Origin: Chitinophaga eiseniae
Lineage (GTDB): Bacteria; Bacteroidota; Bacteroidia; Chitinophagales; Chitinophagaceae
Assembly: GCF_012641265.1 (NCBI RefSeq)
Contig: NZ_JABAHZ010000011.1
Span: 62,001-126,000 of the forward strand
DNA: 64,000 nucleotides
Direction: 5' to 3'
Positions 44,926 to 53,784 of the stretch are shown here, one piece after another; within the stretch, counting starts at the first letter, position 1, and every line of letters starts with the position of its first letter. The notes under the pieces were generated by a model that saw only the letters and a program-made list of their open reading frames with translations, was not told the DNA's origin and made no database searches. The position numbers were made by a program, and so were the translations under genes.

Positions 44926-44953
44926 AAAAAAAAAGCGATGAGCAATCATCGCT
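44926..44953 (-). terminator. Intrinsic terminator between DUF3098 gene and uppP (minus strand)
   Basis: Read on the minus strand, AGCGATGA-TTGC-TCATCGCT is followed by nine T residues. It would end the ftsX-DUF3098 transcript before uppP or attenuate readthrough. Confidence 0.85.
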
Positions 44954-44978
44954 GTAAGAATACTTTTACGGGCATACA

Positions 44979-45275
44979 CTATGCGTTGGTCTTGGGACGA
45001 CGCATAATGGCATATACCTCCACCAACAAACCCAGCACAATCACAATAGGCGCAAGGGTAATACGTTGGAAGCTATATACCTGTTCTGGTTTAAAGGAGT
45101 TGGGATCGTTGGAATCGCCTCCCATCATCAGGAGAAAACCCAATACGATGACAACAATACCAGCCAGCATAAATTTGTAGTTTTCTTTGGGTAAAATAGG
45201 GTGGCTGTTGACCAATGCTTCTTCCTTGGTCTGTACATCCTTTTTGGAACCTGGGTTTATGCTTGTTTTAGCCAT
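44979..45275 (-). CDS. DUF3098 small membrane protein (98 aa)
   Basis: Two hydrophobic segments (about 29-49 and 66-88) after a charged N-terminal stretch with LPKENYKFMLAGIVVIVLGFLLMMGG and the second segment ITLAPIVIVLGLLVEVYAIM. This matches the DUF3098 family, which in Bacteroidota sits beside ftsX and uppP as here. The cell-envelope neighbourhood suggests an envelope role; the function is unknown. Confidence 0.9.
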   Translation of the reverse strand: MAKTSINPGSKKDVQTKEEALVNSHPILPKENYKFMLAGIVVIVLGFLLMMGGDSNDPNSFKPEQVYSFQRITLAPIVIVLGLLVEVYAIMRRPKTNA

Positions 45276-45313
45276 AATATTTGGTGTGTTATATCTTCAG
45301 TTAAAGCAATTAA

Positions 45314-46186
45314 TTAATACAGATCATCCAGTTTCAGTCGTAGGTACTTCATCACAGAGCGATGCGTACTCACCAGGGAAATACAGATACCGATCAGGAT
45401 CATGCCTACAAAAAGCAGGGCAATCATCAGGTTGTCTCTTAACCCCGTCAATTCAGGCAGTAATTTATCTGCAAAAGACATGATACCCACCAGGCCTGCA
45501 ATGGCAATAGCAGCGCTGATAGCCCCATTGGCAATACTACGCAGGTCGAACGGCTTGGCAATGAACCAGCGGGTAGCACCCACCATTTGCATGGTTTTAA
45601 TCAGGAAACGGTTACTGAACATGGCCAGGCGGATGGTATTATCTATCAGGAAAATTACCACCAGGCATAATAACCCGCTAATGATCAGTATGATCAGCCC
45701 TATCCGGTTCACATTTTCGTTCAATTTGCTCACCAGCATGCGCTGATAGGAAATTTCCCTCACAATGCTCTGCTGGGAAAGGTTATTTTCAATAATCTTC
45801 AGGCTGTCGTTGTTAACATAGTTAGCGTTAGCCTTGATATTGATGCTGCTGTAAAGCGGATTGTATTGTAACAGGGTGATAAAGTCTTCCCCAAAGTCCT
45901 TTTTGAACCGCTGGGCGGCCATATCTTTCGACACGTACTCGATCGACTTCACATACGGCTTATGAGCCATAGAGTCGCGGAGAGCCAGTGCCTGGTTTTC
46001 TTTTACATTGTCCCGGAGGATCACCTGTACCTCAATGCTTTCCTTAAAATACTTGCTTAACTTATTAGCATGTATTACCACCAGACCCAGTGTGCCCAAT
46101 AAAAACAATACCAATGCCACCCCAATGATGGAATACAGGTAGGATGGTTTCGACTTCTTTGCTGATGATTTCCCGGATTGCGCCAT
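45314..46186 (-). CDS. ftsX: FtsX-like cell division permease (290 aa)
   Basis: The N-terminal membrane segment (about 16-40), an extracytoplasmic loop beginning KYFKESIEVQVIL, and three C-terminal segments (about 165-190, 218-240, 255-280) match FtsX. It pairs with the ATPase FtsE to control peptidoglycan hydrolases at division; no ftsE is in the window, which is common in Bacteroidota. It leads the ftsX-DUF3098 unit and is divergent from leuS across 259 bases. Confidence 0.93.
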   Translation of the reverse strand: MAQSGKSSAKKSKPSYLYSIIGVALVLFLLGTLGLVVIHANKLSKYFKESIEVQVILRDNVKENQALALRDSMAHKPYVKSIEYVSKDMAAQRFKKDFGEDFITLLQYNPLYSSINIKANANYVNNDSLKIIENNLSQQSIVREISYQRMLVSKLNENVNRIGLIILIISGLLCLVVIFLIDNTIRLAMFSNRFLIKTMQMVGATRWFIAKPFDLRSIANGAISAAIAIAGLVGIMSFADKLLPELTGLRDNLMIALLFVGMILIGICISLVSTHRSVMKYLRLKLDDLY

Positions 46187-46389
46187 TAATCTGCAGTTTA
46201 TCGGCGAAAATAATAAAAATTAATAGTTATGTGTTTAATTTTGCCAACCCGTTCAGGGAATACACCATATCCGGGCATTAGAATAGCAATATATACAGAT
46301 GTTGGGGATTGACATTGGAGTATTAATGAATTTAACATTATTTTGCTGAACCGGCATTATTAAAAATTTTTAAACTATAAATGATAACG

Positions 46390-46429
46390 CCTTTATCATA
46401 GGATGTATTGTCATATCCGCTGATAAAGG
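46390..46429 (+). promoter_or_regulatory. Hairpin in the leuS leader
   Basis: CCTTTATCA (46390-46398) pairs with TGATAAAGG (46421-46429), with an inner GGAT/ATCC stem. It ends 16 bases before the leuS ATG. It might be a leader structure controlling leuS or simply a palindrome in the 5' region. The rest of the 259-base divergent gap shows no clear promoter. Confidence 0.5.
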
Positions 46430-46445
46430 TCCATCTGCAACCGAT

Positions 46446-49211
46446 ATGGAATACAATTTCAGGGCAATCGAAAAAAAATGGCAGCAACAATGGGAGCAAT
46501 CGCATGCTTACCGTGTGAGCAATGACAGTCCAAAGCCCAAATGTTACGTACTGGACATGTTCCCCTACCCCTCCGGGGCTGGTCTTCACGTAGGACACCC
46601 CCTGGGATACATTGCTACAGACATCTATGCACGTTATAAAAGGCTAAAAGGCTATAATGTGCTCCATGCCATGGGTTATGACGCTTTTGGGCTGCCGACC
46701 GAACAATATGCCCTGGAAACCGGCCAGCACCCCGCAGTCACTACCGAGCAAAATATCAAAGCTTTCCGTGAACAGCTCGATAATATCGGCTTTTGCTACG
46801 ACTGGAACCGCCAGGTAACTACCAGCGATCCTTCTTATTATAAGTGGACCCAATGGATCTTCCTTCAGATCTTTGAAAGCTGGTATAACCGCAGCAGCCA
46901 GAAGGCGGAACCTATCAGCACCCTGACCGCTATTTTTGAGCAGGCAGGCAATGCCGGCCACATATGCCCGGGCGACCGCAGCATCCAGTTTACCGCCGGT
47001 GACTGGAAAAATTATAGCGAAAAAGAGCAACGGGACATATTAATGCAATACCGCCTGGCCTACCTGGCTCATGCCGAGGTAAACTGGTGCCCCGCCCTGG
47101 GAACCGTGTTGGCCAACGATGAAGTGGTAAATGGCGTGAGCGAACGTGGAGGTTACCCCGTGATCAAGAAGAAGATGAGCCAGTGGTTCCTGCGCATCAC
47201 CGACTACGCCAATCGCTTGCTGGAAGGCCTGGAAACGGTGGCATTCAGCGATGCCATGAAAGAAATGCAACGTAACTGGATCGGGAAAAGCCAGGGAGCA
47301 GAAATAAAATTTGCCCTGAAAAACTCCAGCGAACACGTAGAAGTATATACTACCCGCCCCGATACTATTTTCGGCGTAGACTTCATGGTACTGGCGCCAG
47401 AACACGACCTGGTATCCCTGATCACCACCCCGGAACAAAAAGCCGCTATTGATAAATACCTCGAATACGTGCAAAGCCGCTCCGAGCGGGAACGTATGGC
47501 CGATGTAAAACAAATTACCGGCTGCTTTACCGGCGCCTATGCCATCAACCCGTTTGATGGCCGCGAAATACCAGTGTGGATTGCAGAATATGTACTGGCG
47601 GGCTACGGTACCGGCGCCATCATGGCCGTACCTTGCGGCGACCAGCGCGACTATGGCTTTGCCAAACATTTCAATATCCCCATCACCAACATCATCGGCG
47701 ATGCCTTCAACGGCCAGGAAGCCAATCCTACCAAGGATGCTAAACTGCAAAATAGTGGCTTCATCGATGGCATGGATATGAAACCCGCCATGGACGTGGT
47801 GAACAGCAAACTCGAAGAAATGGGCATTGGCAAACGCCAGATCAACTACAAAATGCGCGATGCAGGCTTCAGCCGCCAGCGCTACTGGGGTGAGCCATTC
47901 CCAATCGTGTATAAAGACGGCGTTCCCTATGCGATGGATGAAAAAGACCTCCCGCTGGAGCTGCCTCATGTGGAAAACTATAAACCCGGTGAAGAAGGCG
48001 AAGGCCCTCTGGCCAACATCACTGACTGGGTAAATGTAGCGCCCGGCGTAAAACGCGAAACCAATACCATGCCTGGCTATGCCGGCAGTAGCTGGTACTT
48101 CCTGCGCTACATGGATCCTCATAACAGCCATACCTTTGCCGACCGTAAAGCCACCGACTACTGGAACCAGGTAGATGTATACGTAGGTGGTACCGAACAT
48201 GCCGTAGGGCATCTGCTCTACTCCCGCATGTGGACCAAAGTGCTGTATGACCTGGGGCATATCGGCTTCGACGAGCCGTTTAAATCCCTGATCAACCAGG
48301 GTATGATCGGCGGAAGCTCCCGACTTGTATACCGCGTTCGCGGCACCCACCAGTACGTATCTCATGGGTTGAAAGACCAATACGAAACAGATCAACTCCA
48401 TGTGGATGTAAACATAGTAGATGGTGTAGAGCTGGACACAGAGGCGTTTAAACACTGGAAACCAGACTTCGCCGATGCCACCTTCATCCTGGAGGATGGC
48501 AAATACATCTGCGGCATACAGCTGGAAAAAATGAGTAAGCGTTTATTCAATACGGTTAATCCTAACGACCTGGTAGAAAAATACGGCGCCGATACTTTCC
48601 GCATGTACGAAATGTTCCTTGGCCCTGTAGAACAGTCCAAACCCTGGGATACCAAAGGTATTGAAGGCGTACACCGCTTCCTCAAAAAGCTGTGGCGCTT
48701 ATTTGCCGATGAACAAAAGGGTATCCTGGTAAATGAACAGGCACCTACGCCAGAAGAGCTGAAAATTTTGCATAAAACGATCCAGAAGATAGATCACGAT
48801 ACTTCCAGCTTCTCTTATAACACCGCCGTAAGCCAGTTTATGATCTGTGTAAATGAACTTGCTACCCTGCGCTGTCATAAACGCGCTATCCTGGAGCCTT
48901 TGCTGATATTGTTAACACCGTATGCACCACACCTCTGCGAAGAACTGTGGCAGTATATGGGACACAATGAAAGCATCCTGAATGCTATCTTCCCGGTATA
49001 TGAAGAAAAGTATACCAAAGAAACCGCCTTCAACTACCCGGTAGCCATTAATGGCAAAACCCGCTCTGAAATGGGATTCCCGCTGGATGCCGCAGTACCG
49101 GATATCGAAAAAGAAGTGCTGGCCAACGAAGTAGTACAGAAATGGCTCGAAGGTAAAGCCCCTAAAAAGGTGATTATCGTAAAAGGAAAGATGATTAACG
49201 TGGTGGTGTAA
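46446..49211 (+). CDS. leuS: Leucyl-tRNA synthetase (921 aa)
   Basis: Class I signatures: HVGH (residues 48-51) in PYPSGAGLHVGHPLGY and KMSKR near residue 695. The editing domain carries TTRPDTIFGVDFMVLAPEH, and the zinc-type and tRNA-binding parts follow. Full length for bacterial LeuRS with an insertion (SSRLVYRVRGTHQYVSHG-type) typical of Bacteroidota. It charges tRNA-Leu with leucine. Followed by a strong terminator. Confidence 0.98.
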   Translation: MEYNFRAIEKKWQQQWEQSHAYRVSNDSPKPKCYVLDMFPYPSGAGLHVGHPLGYIATDIYARYKRLKGYNVLHAMGYDAFGLPTEQYALETGQHPAVTTEQNIKAFREQLDNIGFCYDWNRQVTTSDPSYYKWTQWIFLQIFESWYNRSSQKAEPISTLTAIFEQAGNAGHICPGDRSIQFTAGDWKNYSEKEQRDILMQYRLAYLAHAEVNWCPALGTVLANDEVVNGVSERGGYPVIKKKMSQWFLRITDYANRLLEGLETVAFSDAMKEMQRNWIGKSQGAEIKFALKNSSEHVEVYTTRPDTIFGVDFMVLAPEHDLVSLITTPEQKAAIDKYLEYVQSRSERERMADVKQITGCFTGAYAINPFDGREIPVWIAEYVLAGYGTGAIMAVPCGDQRDYGFAKHFNIPITNIIGDAFNGQEANPTKDAKLQNSGFIDGMDMKPAMDVVNSKLEEMGIGKRQINYKMRDAGFSRQRYWGEPFPIVYKDGVPYAMDEKDLPLELPHVENYKPGEEGEGPLANITDWVNVAPGVKRETNTMPGYAGSSWYFLRYMDPHNSHTFADRKATDYWNQVDVYVGGTEHAVGHLLYSRMWTKVLYDLGHIGFDEPFKSLINQGMIGGSSRLVYRVRGTHQYVSHGLKDQYETDQLHVDVNIVDGVELDTEAFKHWKPDFADATFILEDGKYICGIQLEKMSKRLFNTVNPNDLVEKYGADTFRMYEMFLGPVEQSKPWDTKGIEGVHRFLKKLWRLFADEQKGILVNEQAPTPEELKILHKTIQKIDHDTSSFSYNTAVSQFMICVNELATLRCHKRAILEPLLILLTPYAPHLCEELWQYMGHNESILNAIFPVYEEKYTKETAFNYPVAINGKTRSEMGFPLDAAVPDIEKEVLANEVVQKWLEGKAPKKVIIVKGKMINVVV

Positions 49212-49230
49212 AACCGCTGCCAGTATAATA

Positions 49231-49270
49231 AAAACGGGCTGTTGCGCAAATCACAATAGCCCGTTTTTTA
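49231..49270 (+). terminator. Intrinsic terminator after leuS
   Basis: AAAACGGGCT pairs with AGCCCGTTTT (49231-49240 with 49258-49267) and is followed by TTATTG; on the minus strand the stem is followed by a TATTATAC stretch, so it may also stop the small-membrane-protein transcript. Confidence 0.85.
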
Positions 49271-49273
49271 TTG

Positions 49274-49540
49274 CTAACAATCATGAAAAGTCGTGATAAT
49301 GTATACAAAAAGTCCTAACGCTATACACACCATCAAACCTCCAGACATCAATAATACTTTTCCTAATGGATGGCGCCGGGTAAGCAACAAAAAAAGTCCT
49401 CCAACAATATAACCACCAGGTACCAATGCCAATACCTGCGGACTTGTTAGCCCGCTTTGTCCGCTCGTATAGATTAAAATTCCCATCAACGCCAATGGGA
49501 TAAATGTGTATAAAAGTACTTGTTTAAATGTGTTACTCAT
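49274..49540 (-). CDS. Small membrane protein, paralogue of the next gene (88 aa)
   Basis: Two or three hydrophobic segments (about 8-26, 36-54, 60-84). It aligns by eye with the adjacent 88-residue protein (MSNTFKQVLLYTFIPLALMG versus MNQTFKDLLKATLIPLGLML; TRRHPLGKVLLMSGGLM versus TDKMHWGKVLLLSAGVI). No known domain. It is the last of four same-strand genes running from the Lgt-like gene at 52005. Confidence 0.72.
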   Translation of the reverse strand: MSNTFKQVLLYTFIPLALMGILIYTSGQSGLTSPQVLALVPGGYIVGGLFLLLTRRHPLGKVLLMSGGLMVCIALGLFVYIITTFHDC

Positions 49541-49561
49541 GTTTACCTATTCTTACAGACA

Positions 49562-49828
49562 TCAATGAAAATTCATCCCATTCATAATTAATCCACAGGT
49601 GGAAAAGCCCACGAGCAGGATAACTCCGGCCGATAGCAACAGTACTTTTCCCCAATGCATTTTATCCGTTAGCAAACAAATAATCCCTACTAAAACATAC
49701 GCTCCTGTACAAAGTAGTACAGCAATACCCGCTACGATGATCCCTCCATCGCCGGTAATACACATCAACAACATAAGCCCCAACGGGATCAATGTAGCTT
49801 TCAACAAATCTTTAAATGTTTGATTCAT
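49562..49828 (-). CDS. Small membrane protein, tandem paralogue (88 aa)
   Basis: Same length, start and hydrophobic layout as the 49274-49540 gene, 21 bases apart, so a tandem duplication that has diverged. The shared basic motif before the last segment (GKVLL) may set topology. It follows the radical SAM gene by 16 bases and may be cotranscribed with it. Function unknown. Confidence 0.72.
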   Translation of the reverse strand: MNQTFKDLLKATLIPLGLMLLMCITGDGGIIVAGIAVLLCTGAYVLVGIICLLTDKMHWGKVLLLSAGVILLVGFSTCGLIMNGMNFH

Positions 49829-49844
49829 GGTATAAAAGATTTGA

Positions 49845-51254
49845 TTAAACGAGTGGCGTAAAAGTCCGCTCTGCCTGTAATGTATTCAGGTATTCCTCTT
49901 TATCATCCCTGTAAAAAAGATTCATCGTTTCAAAAGGAATAATACGTCCATCTTTGTGTACAATATGCACACATGATTTTTTAATGGCCCTCACATCAAA
50001 GTCGTACGCGTCCAGGAAGCGCATAATCACGATGCGGAAGAGATTCGTATAGTCAAGACCGGGAGCCTGTACCTGCGGCAGGCAGCAGAGCAGCGATTGC
50101 ATATCATTTACCGCAGCATCGGTAGAAATCCCTGTACTGAATATTTTCAGCACATGCTGATGCAGCCGTTCGTCCTGTTCGTATACAATCGTATTCTTTG
50201 AATTATTGAGTAATACAGCAGGATCTACATACCGGGTGAGCGGGTATACCTGTCCATCTATTTTAAGCGCATAGGCCATGGCCAGTGCATCCGGGTTGCA
50301 GGGCACCGGGATAATATCATTGGCATGCCAGACAGGCGACTGCTGTAATATTTGTTGTCGTACTTCCGTTAACGTGATCCTGTCGGTGGCAGGGTCAAAA
50401 TCATCTGTACGGCCTGCCACCTGTACTGGCTGAAAGGTAACGCCACGCACACAAGGCTGTTTGAGGGCATAGTCGATAATGGCACCCATTTCGTCGTCGT
50501 TTACGCCTTTCTGAAGTGTAACCACCAGCGTAGTACTGAGGTTAACGGCGTTCAGGTTGGACAGCGCCTGCTGGCGCACTTCCGTCAGATCCTTACCACG
50601 CATACGTTCCAGCGCTGCCGGTTTGAAAGAGTCAAACTGGAGATATACTTCAAAATCGGGCATATAGGTCGCCAGTCTCCTGGTAAATTCCAGGTCTTTG
50701 GCAATGCGTACGCCATTGGTATTGATCATCAGGTGCCGTATAGGCTTACGTTTGGCAATATCCAATATCTCAAAAAACTGTGGATGCAAGGTTGGCTCCC
50801 CTCCGCTCAACTGTACTACATCGGGCTGGCCCTCATTTTCCACGATGATATCAATCATCCGCTCTATTTCTTCCAGTGTGCGGTGCCGGCCATAATGGGG
50901 CGACGACATGGCATAGCAGGTAGGGCAGGTAAGGTTGCACCGATCGGTTACTTCTATTACGCTCAGGCAGGAATGCTGCTCATGATCTTGACATAGTCCA
51001 CAATCATATGGACACCCATAATGCGTATGGGTATTGGTTTTCAACGGTGCTTCCGACGGCTTGTTATAGTTGCGGGTATTCTTGTAGTAGTCGATATCTG
51101 TTGCAATCAACACTTTTTCGCGCCCGTGATGCGGACAATGTTTTATCATGAAAACTTTCCCGTCTTCAAATATCACTTTGGCGTCAACCCGCCGTAGGCA
51201 AGTACTACAGATGCTCAGTGTAAAATCGTAATAGGTATAATTTTTTTCAGGCAT
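49845..51254 (-). CDS. Cysteine-rich radical SAM enzyme, Tes/COG1964-like (469 aa)
   Basis: The core radical SAM motif is C106-x3-C110-x2-C113 (CNLTCPTC), with the GGEP-type SAM site LSGGEPTLHP. Extra cysteine sets lie at C16/C19/C40 (CSTC, CPHHG) and C81/C85/C88 (CPYDCGLC), and a C-terminal CVHIVHKDGRIIPFE segment follows. This set resembles the family that includes archaeal tetraether lipid synthase, which has several iron-sulphur clusters and joins lipid chains. It has no membrane segment. Its ATG overlaps the end of the Lgt-like gene by 8 bases, implying coupled translation. Substrate is unknown; lipid-related activity is inference. Confidence 0.82.
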   Translation of the reverse strand: MPEKNYTYYDFTLSICSTCLRRVDAKVIFEDGKVFMIKHCPHHGREKVLIATDIDYYKNTRNYNKPSEAPLKTNTHTHYGCPYDCGLCQDHEQHSCLSVIEVTDRCNLTCPTCYAMSSPHYGRHRTLEEIERMIDIIVENEGQPDVVQLSGGEPTLHPQFFEILDIAKRKPIRHLMINTNGVRIAKDLEFTRRLATYMPDFEVYLQFDSFKPAALERMRGKDLTEVRQQALSNLNAVNLSTTLVVTLQKGVNDDEMGAIIDYALKQPCVRGVTFQPVQVAGRTDDFDPATDRITLTEVRQQILQQSPVWHANDIIPVPCNPDALAMAYALKIDGQVYPLTRYVDPAVLLNNSKNTIVYEQDERLHQHVLKIFSTGISTDAAVNDMQSLLCCLPQVQAPGLDYTNLFRIVIMRFLDAYDFDVRAIKKSCVHIVHKDGRIIPFETMNLFYRDDKEEYLNTLQAERTFTPLV

Positions 51255-52005
51255 ATTGCTTTTGAATTAATCGTGAGGGGAAAACAATGCTGGGTAAATA
51301 ATAGAGCAATCCTGCCAAACAGGCCAGCTGTATCGATCCCAGGCCAAAGGCATAACGATAGCCGGGTTTGATAAAATCGAGCAAGAGCCGGAATAACAGG
51401 TATCCTATCATAAACAATTTAAAAGTAGCGCCGCTAACCAGGGTATATCTCTTATTGATCATTACCAGCAACATCCACAGGACCAGCAGGAAAATAATTT
51501 CATAGAGAGATACCGGGTGCCGGGAGATACCATCGCCCAGCTTCATGCCCCAGGGCTGTGAAGTGGGTATCCCGTATGTTTCTTCATAAATACCCATGGA
51601 AAAGCAGCCTATCCGGCCTATGATCATAGCAAGAATAAGCGGGTATACAAACAGGTCGCCGGTAGATTGACGTTCACCAATTATCTTCTTTACCAGCTCC
51701 ACCCCTATCAGGCCGCCCAGCAAGCCTCCTACAATAGTTTTACTTTGGTAGATATATAACAGGATATTACCGGTCTGAAGCAATCCCGGTGGATTTTCCA
51801 ATGCTCCCAACAGGCGGCTTCCGAATAGCGCGCCAAAAATAGCCCCGATAATGGCCCAAAGCCGGTTTGGCTGATTTACCTGGTCGCCCCGCTGCTTGCG
51901 CAGGTACAAGAAATACCGGAAGCCGATAAACATGCCCAACGTTTCCGTGACCGCATGTAACGGCAGCTGTACAGAAAATAAATGGATGTAAACAGGGAAC
52001 TGCAA
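51247..52005 (-). CDS. Lgt-like membrane transferase with altered active site (252 aa)
   Basis: About seven membrane segments and the Lgt layout: GGLLGGLIG (94-101), GRIGCFSMGIY (130-140), RHPVSLYE (162-169) and LFRLLLDFIKP (204-214). By eye, arginines matching E. coli Lgt R143 and R239 are kept (R131, R206), but the histidine of HGGLIG (H103) is Leu (L96) and N146 is Cys (C134). A true diacylglyceryl transferase role is therefore doubtful. Start is TTG at 52005; no in-frame ATG or GTG lies upstream before a stop. First gene of the radical SAM cluster. Confidence 0.82.
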   Translation of the reverse strand: MQFPVYIHLFSVQLPLHAVTETLGMFIGFRYFLYLRKQRGDQVNQPNRLWAIIGAIFGALFGSRLLGALENPPGLLQTGNILLYIYQSKTIVGGLLGGLIGVELVKKIIGERQSTGDLFVYPLILAMIIGRIGCFSMGIYEETYGIPTSQPWGMKLGDGISRHPVSLYEIIFLLVLWMLLVMINKRYTLVSGATFKLFMIGYLLFRLLLDFIKPGYRYAFGLGSIQLACLAGLLYYLPSIVFPSRLIQKQYA

Positions 52006-52071
52006 TGGGCAATGATTATTTAATACACAAATTAATATTTATATTTAGATGAACTTCAAGTACGCAAAAAT

Positions 52072-52758
52072 ATGTTACAAGAGGTATTAAAGAAGTATCA
52101 GTCCTCCTTCAAGCCGGTTATTCCGCTGATGGGCGATCATGAACCCCTGCTGGTAATGGATTTCACTGCCAACAACACCACGCTTACCAAAAATATCCTG
52201 CAGGACATCAACCGGTTTAGCAAATACATTGATACCACGTTGGAACAAAGTGGTTGCCGCCTGGGCATTGGCGGTTATGCCGAGCACCGGACCATATACG
52301 CGGTGAGTCCTCATTTCGATGCGGGCGAAGAACCCCGGCGCCTTCACCTGGGTATGGATGTATGGGGAGAAGCCGGTACACAGTTGTATGTTCCGCTGAA
52401 TGCACATGTACATAGTTTCCGGTTTAATGATCATTTCGGGGATTATGGCGCTACTATTATTTTGCAGCACCAGCTTGATGGATACACCTTCTATACCTTG
52501 TACGGGCATTTGAGTATCTCCAATTTACAGGGACTATATGAAAACATGCCTATTGCAGCCGGGCACCAGCTGGCACATTTCGGCACTCCGTCAGAAAATG
52601 GTGGATGGCCACCACACCTGCATTTCCAGGTTATTGAAGATATGCAGGGCTTCCGTGGCGACTACCCGGGCGTATGCCGTTATAGCGAGAAAGAAAAATA
52701 CTTGTCCAACTGCCCAGATCCGGATATCATTTTACAACTCAATCAATACACACATTAA
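52072..52758 (+). CDS. M23-family metallopeptidase-like protein (228 aa)
   Basis: The LytM-type zinc motif is visible: HLGMDVWG (HxxxD) and HLHFQV (HxH), with YTLYGHLS between, in order. M23 enzymes cut peptidoglycan cross-bridges. No signal peptide or lipobox is seen at the N-terminus (MLQEVLKKYQSSFKPVIPLM), so it may be intracellular or exported otherwise, which is unusual. It is divergent from the Lgt-like gene with a 66-base gap. Confidence 0.85.
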   Translation: MLQEVLKKYQSSFKPVIPLMGDHEPLLVMDFTANNTTLTKNILQDINRFSKYIDTTLEQSGCRLGIGGYAEHRTIYAVSPHFDAGEEPRRLHLGMDVWGEAGTQLYVPLNAHVHSFRFNDHFGDYGATIILQHQLDGYTFYTLYGHLSISNLQGLYENMPIAAGHQLAHFGTPSENGGWPPHLHFQVIEDMQGFRGDYPGVCRYSEKEKYLSNCPDPDIILQLNQYTH

Positions 52759-52842
52759 CTTCGCTGCCAGCCCAGTACAGAGATGATGAAATAGTAAATT
52801 GTTACCGATTCATTAGGATTTATCCGCACAGATGCTATTTTT

Positions 52843-53715
52843 ATGCGTTTAAATCGATTTGGTATGAGAAAACTATTGCTGTCTGGCGTTTGCAGCCTGA
52901 TAGTTGGCATGGCAACCGCACAGGTACCTTTAAAAGTAATGACCTTCAACATCCGCTACAATAACCCGGATGATAGTCTTAACGCATGGCCTCACCGCAA
53001 GGACAAAGTGGCTTCAGAAGTGCTATTCCTGGGAGCGCATACATTGGGGGTTCAGGAAGCGCTGAACGACCAGATGCAGGACCTCCAGCAACAACTGCCA
53101 CAATACAAAAGCATTGGCGTAGGCCGGGACGATGGTAAAACCAAGGGGGAATTTTCTGCTATTTTTTACGATACTACGCGCTTACAGTTGCTGAAAAGTG
53201 AAACATTCTGGTTATCTGAAACACCCGCTGTAGCAGGAAAAATTGGCTGGGATGGCGCCTGTACCCGTATTGTTACCTGGGGAAAATTCAAGGATAAGAA
53301 AACCAACAAGCTCTTCTTCCACTTCAATACCCACTTTGATCATATGGGCAAAATTGCCCGCCGGGAAAGTGCTAAGTTCTTACTGCAACAGGTACATCAT
53401 ATAGCCGGTAATGTCCCCGCTATTATTACGGGCGACTTCAATGCTATTCCATCTGATGAACCCATCCAGATTATTATGAATCCGAACGACCCGCTGCATT
53501 TAACAGATAGCAAGGCAATCAGCGAAACGCCTCATTTTGGTCCGATAGGCACCTTCAATGGCTGGCAGGCGGCCGAAAGAGAGCCACAGCCCATTGATTA
53601 CATCTTCCTGAAAGGAAAGTTTCAAATTCTTAAACATGCCAGTATTTCTCCCACCTGGGAGGGCAGGTATGCTTCGGATCACTTCGCTGTATATACAGAG
53701 CTGTTGATGAAATAA
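52843..53715 (+). CDS. Endonuclease/exonuclease/phosphatase family protein, exported (290 aa)
   Basis: A signal peptide (GMRKLLLSGVCSLIVGMATAQ) is followed by the EEP fold: MTFNIRYNN, GVQEAL, FNTHFDHMG, ITGDFNAIPSDEP and YASDHFAVYTEL, holding the metal and catalytic His/Asp/Asn of DNase I-like enzymes. Bacteroidota homologues are sphingomyelinase- or nuclease-like; the substrate is not readable. ATG 52843 adds seven residues before a second in-frame ATG (52864) that may be the true start. Confidence 0.88.
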   Translation: MRLNRFGMRKLLLSGVCSLIVGMATAQVPLKVMTFNIRYNNPDDSLNAWPHRKDKVASEVLFLGAHTLGVQEALNDQMQDLQQQLPQYKSIGVGRDDGKTKGEFSAIFYDTTRLQLLKSETFWLSETPAVAGKIGWDGACTRIVTWGKFKDKKTNKLFFHFNTHFDHMGKIARRESAKFLLQQVHHIAGNVPAIITGDFNAIPSDEPIQIIMNPNDPLHLTDSKAISETPHFGPIGTFNGWQAAEREPQPIDYIFLKGKFQILKHASISPTWEGRYASDHFAVYTELLMK

Positions 53716-53725
53716 ATAAATCCAT

Positions 53726-53768
53726 AAAAAAGCCCCCGGTCCTGGCATTCATCTACAGGACCGGGGGC
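53726..53768 (-). terminator. Strong hairpin terminator (minus strand)
   Basis: A perfect 13-bp stem GCCCCCGGTCCTG/CAGGACCGGGGGC (53732-53744 with 53756-53768), followed on the minus strand by TTTTTTATGG. It ends the lipoprotein gene transcript and may also block plus-strand transcription from the upstream exonuclease gene. Confidence 0.85.
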
Positions 53769-53784
53769 AATTCGTTTACGGCAA

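Noticed and set aside
47040..48455. 471-residue minus-strand open frame inside leuS
   Set aside because: It is antisense to a clearly coding synthetase, with low-complexity, histidine- and glycine-rich composition typical of antisense frames.
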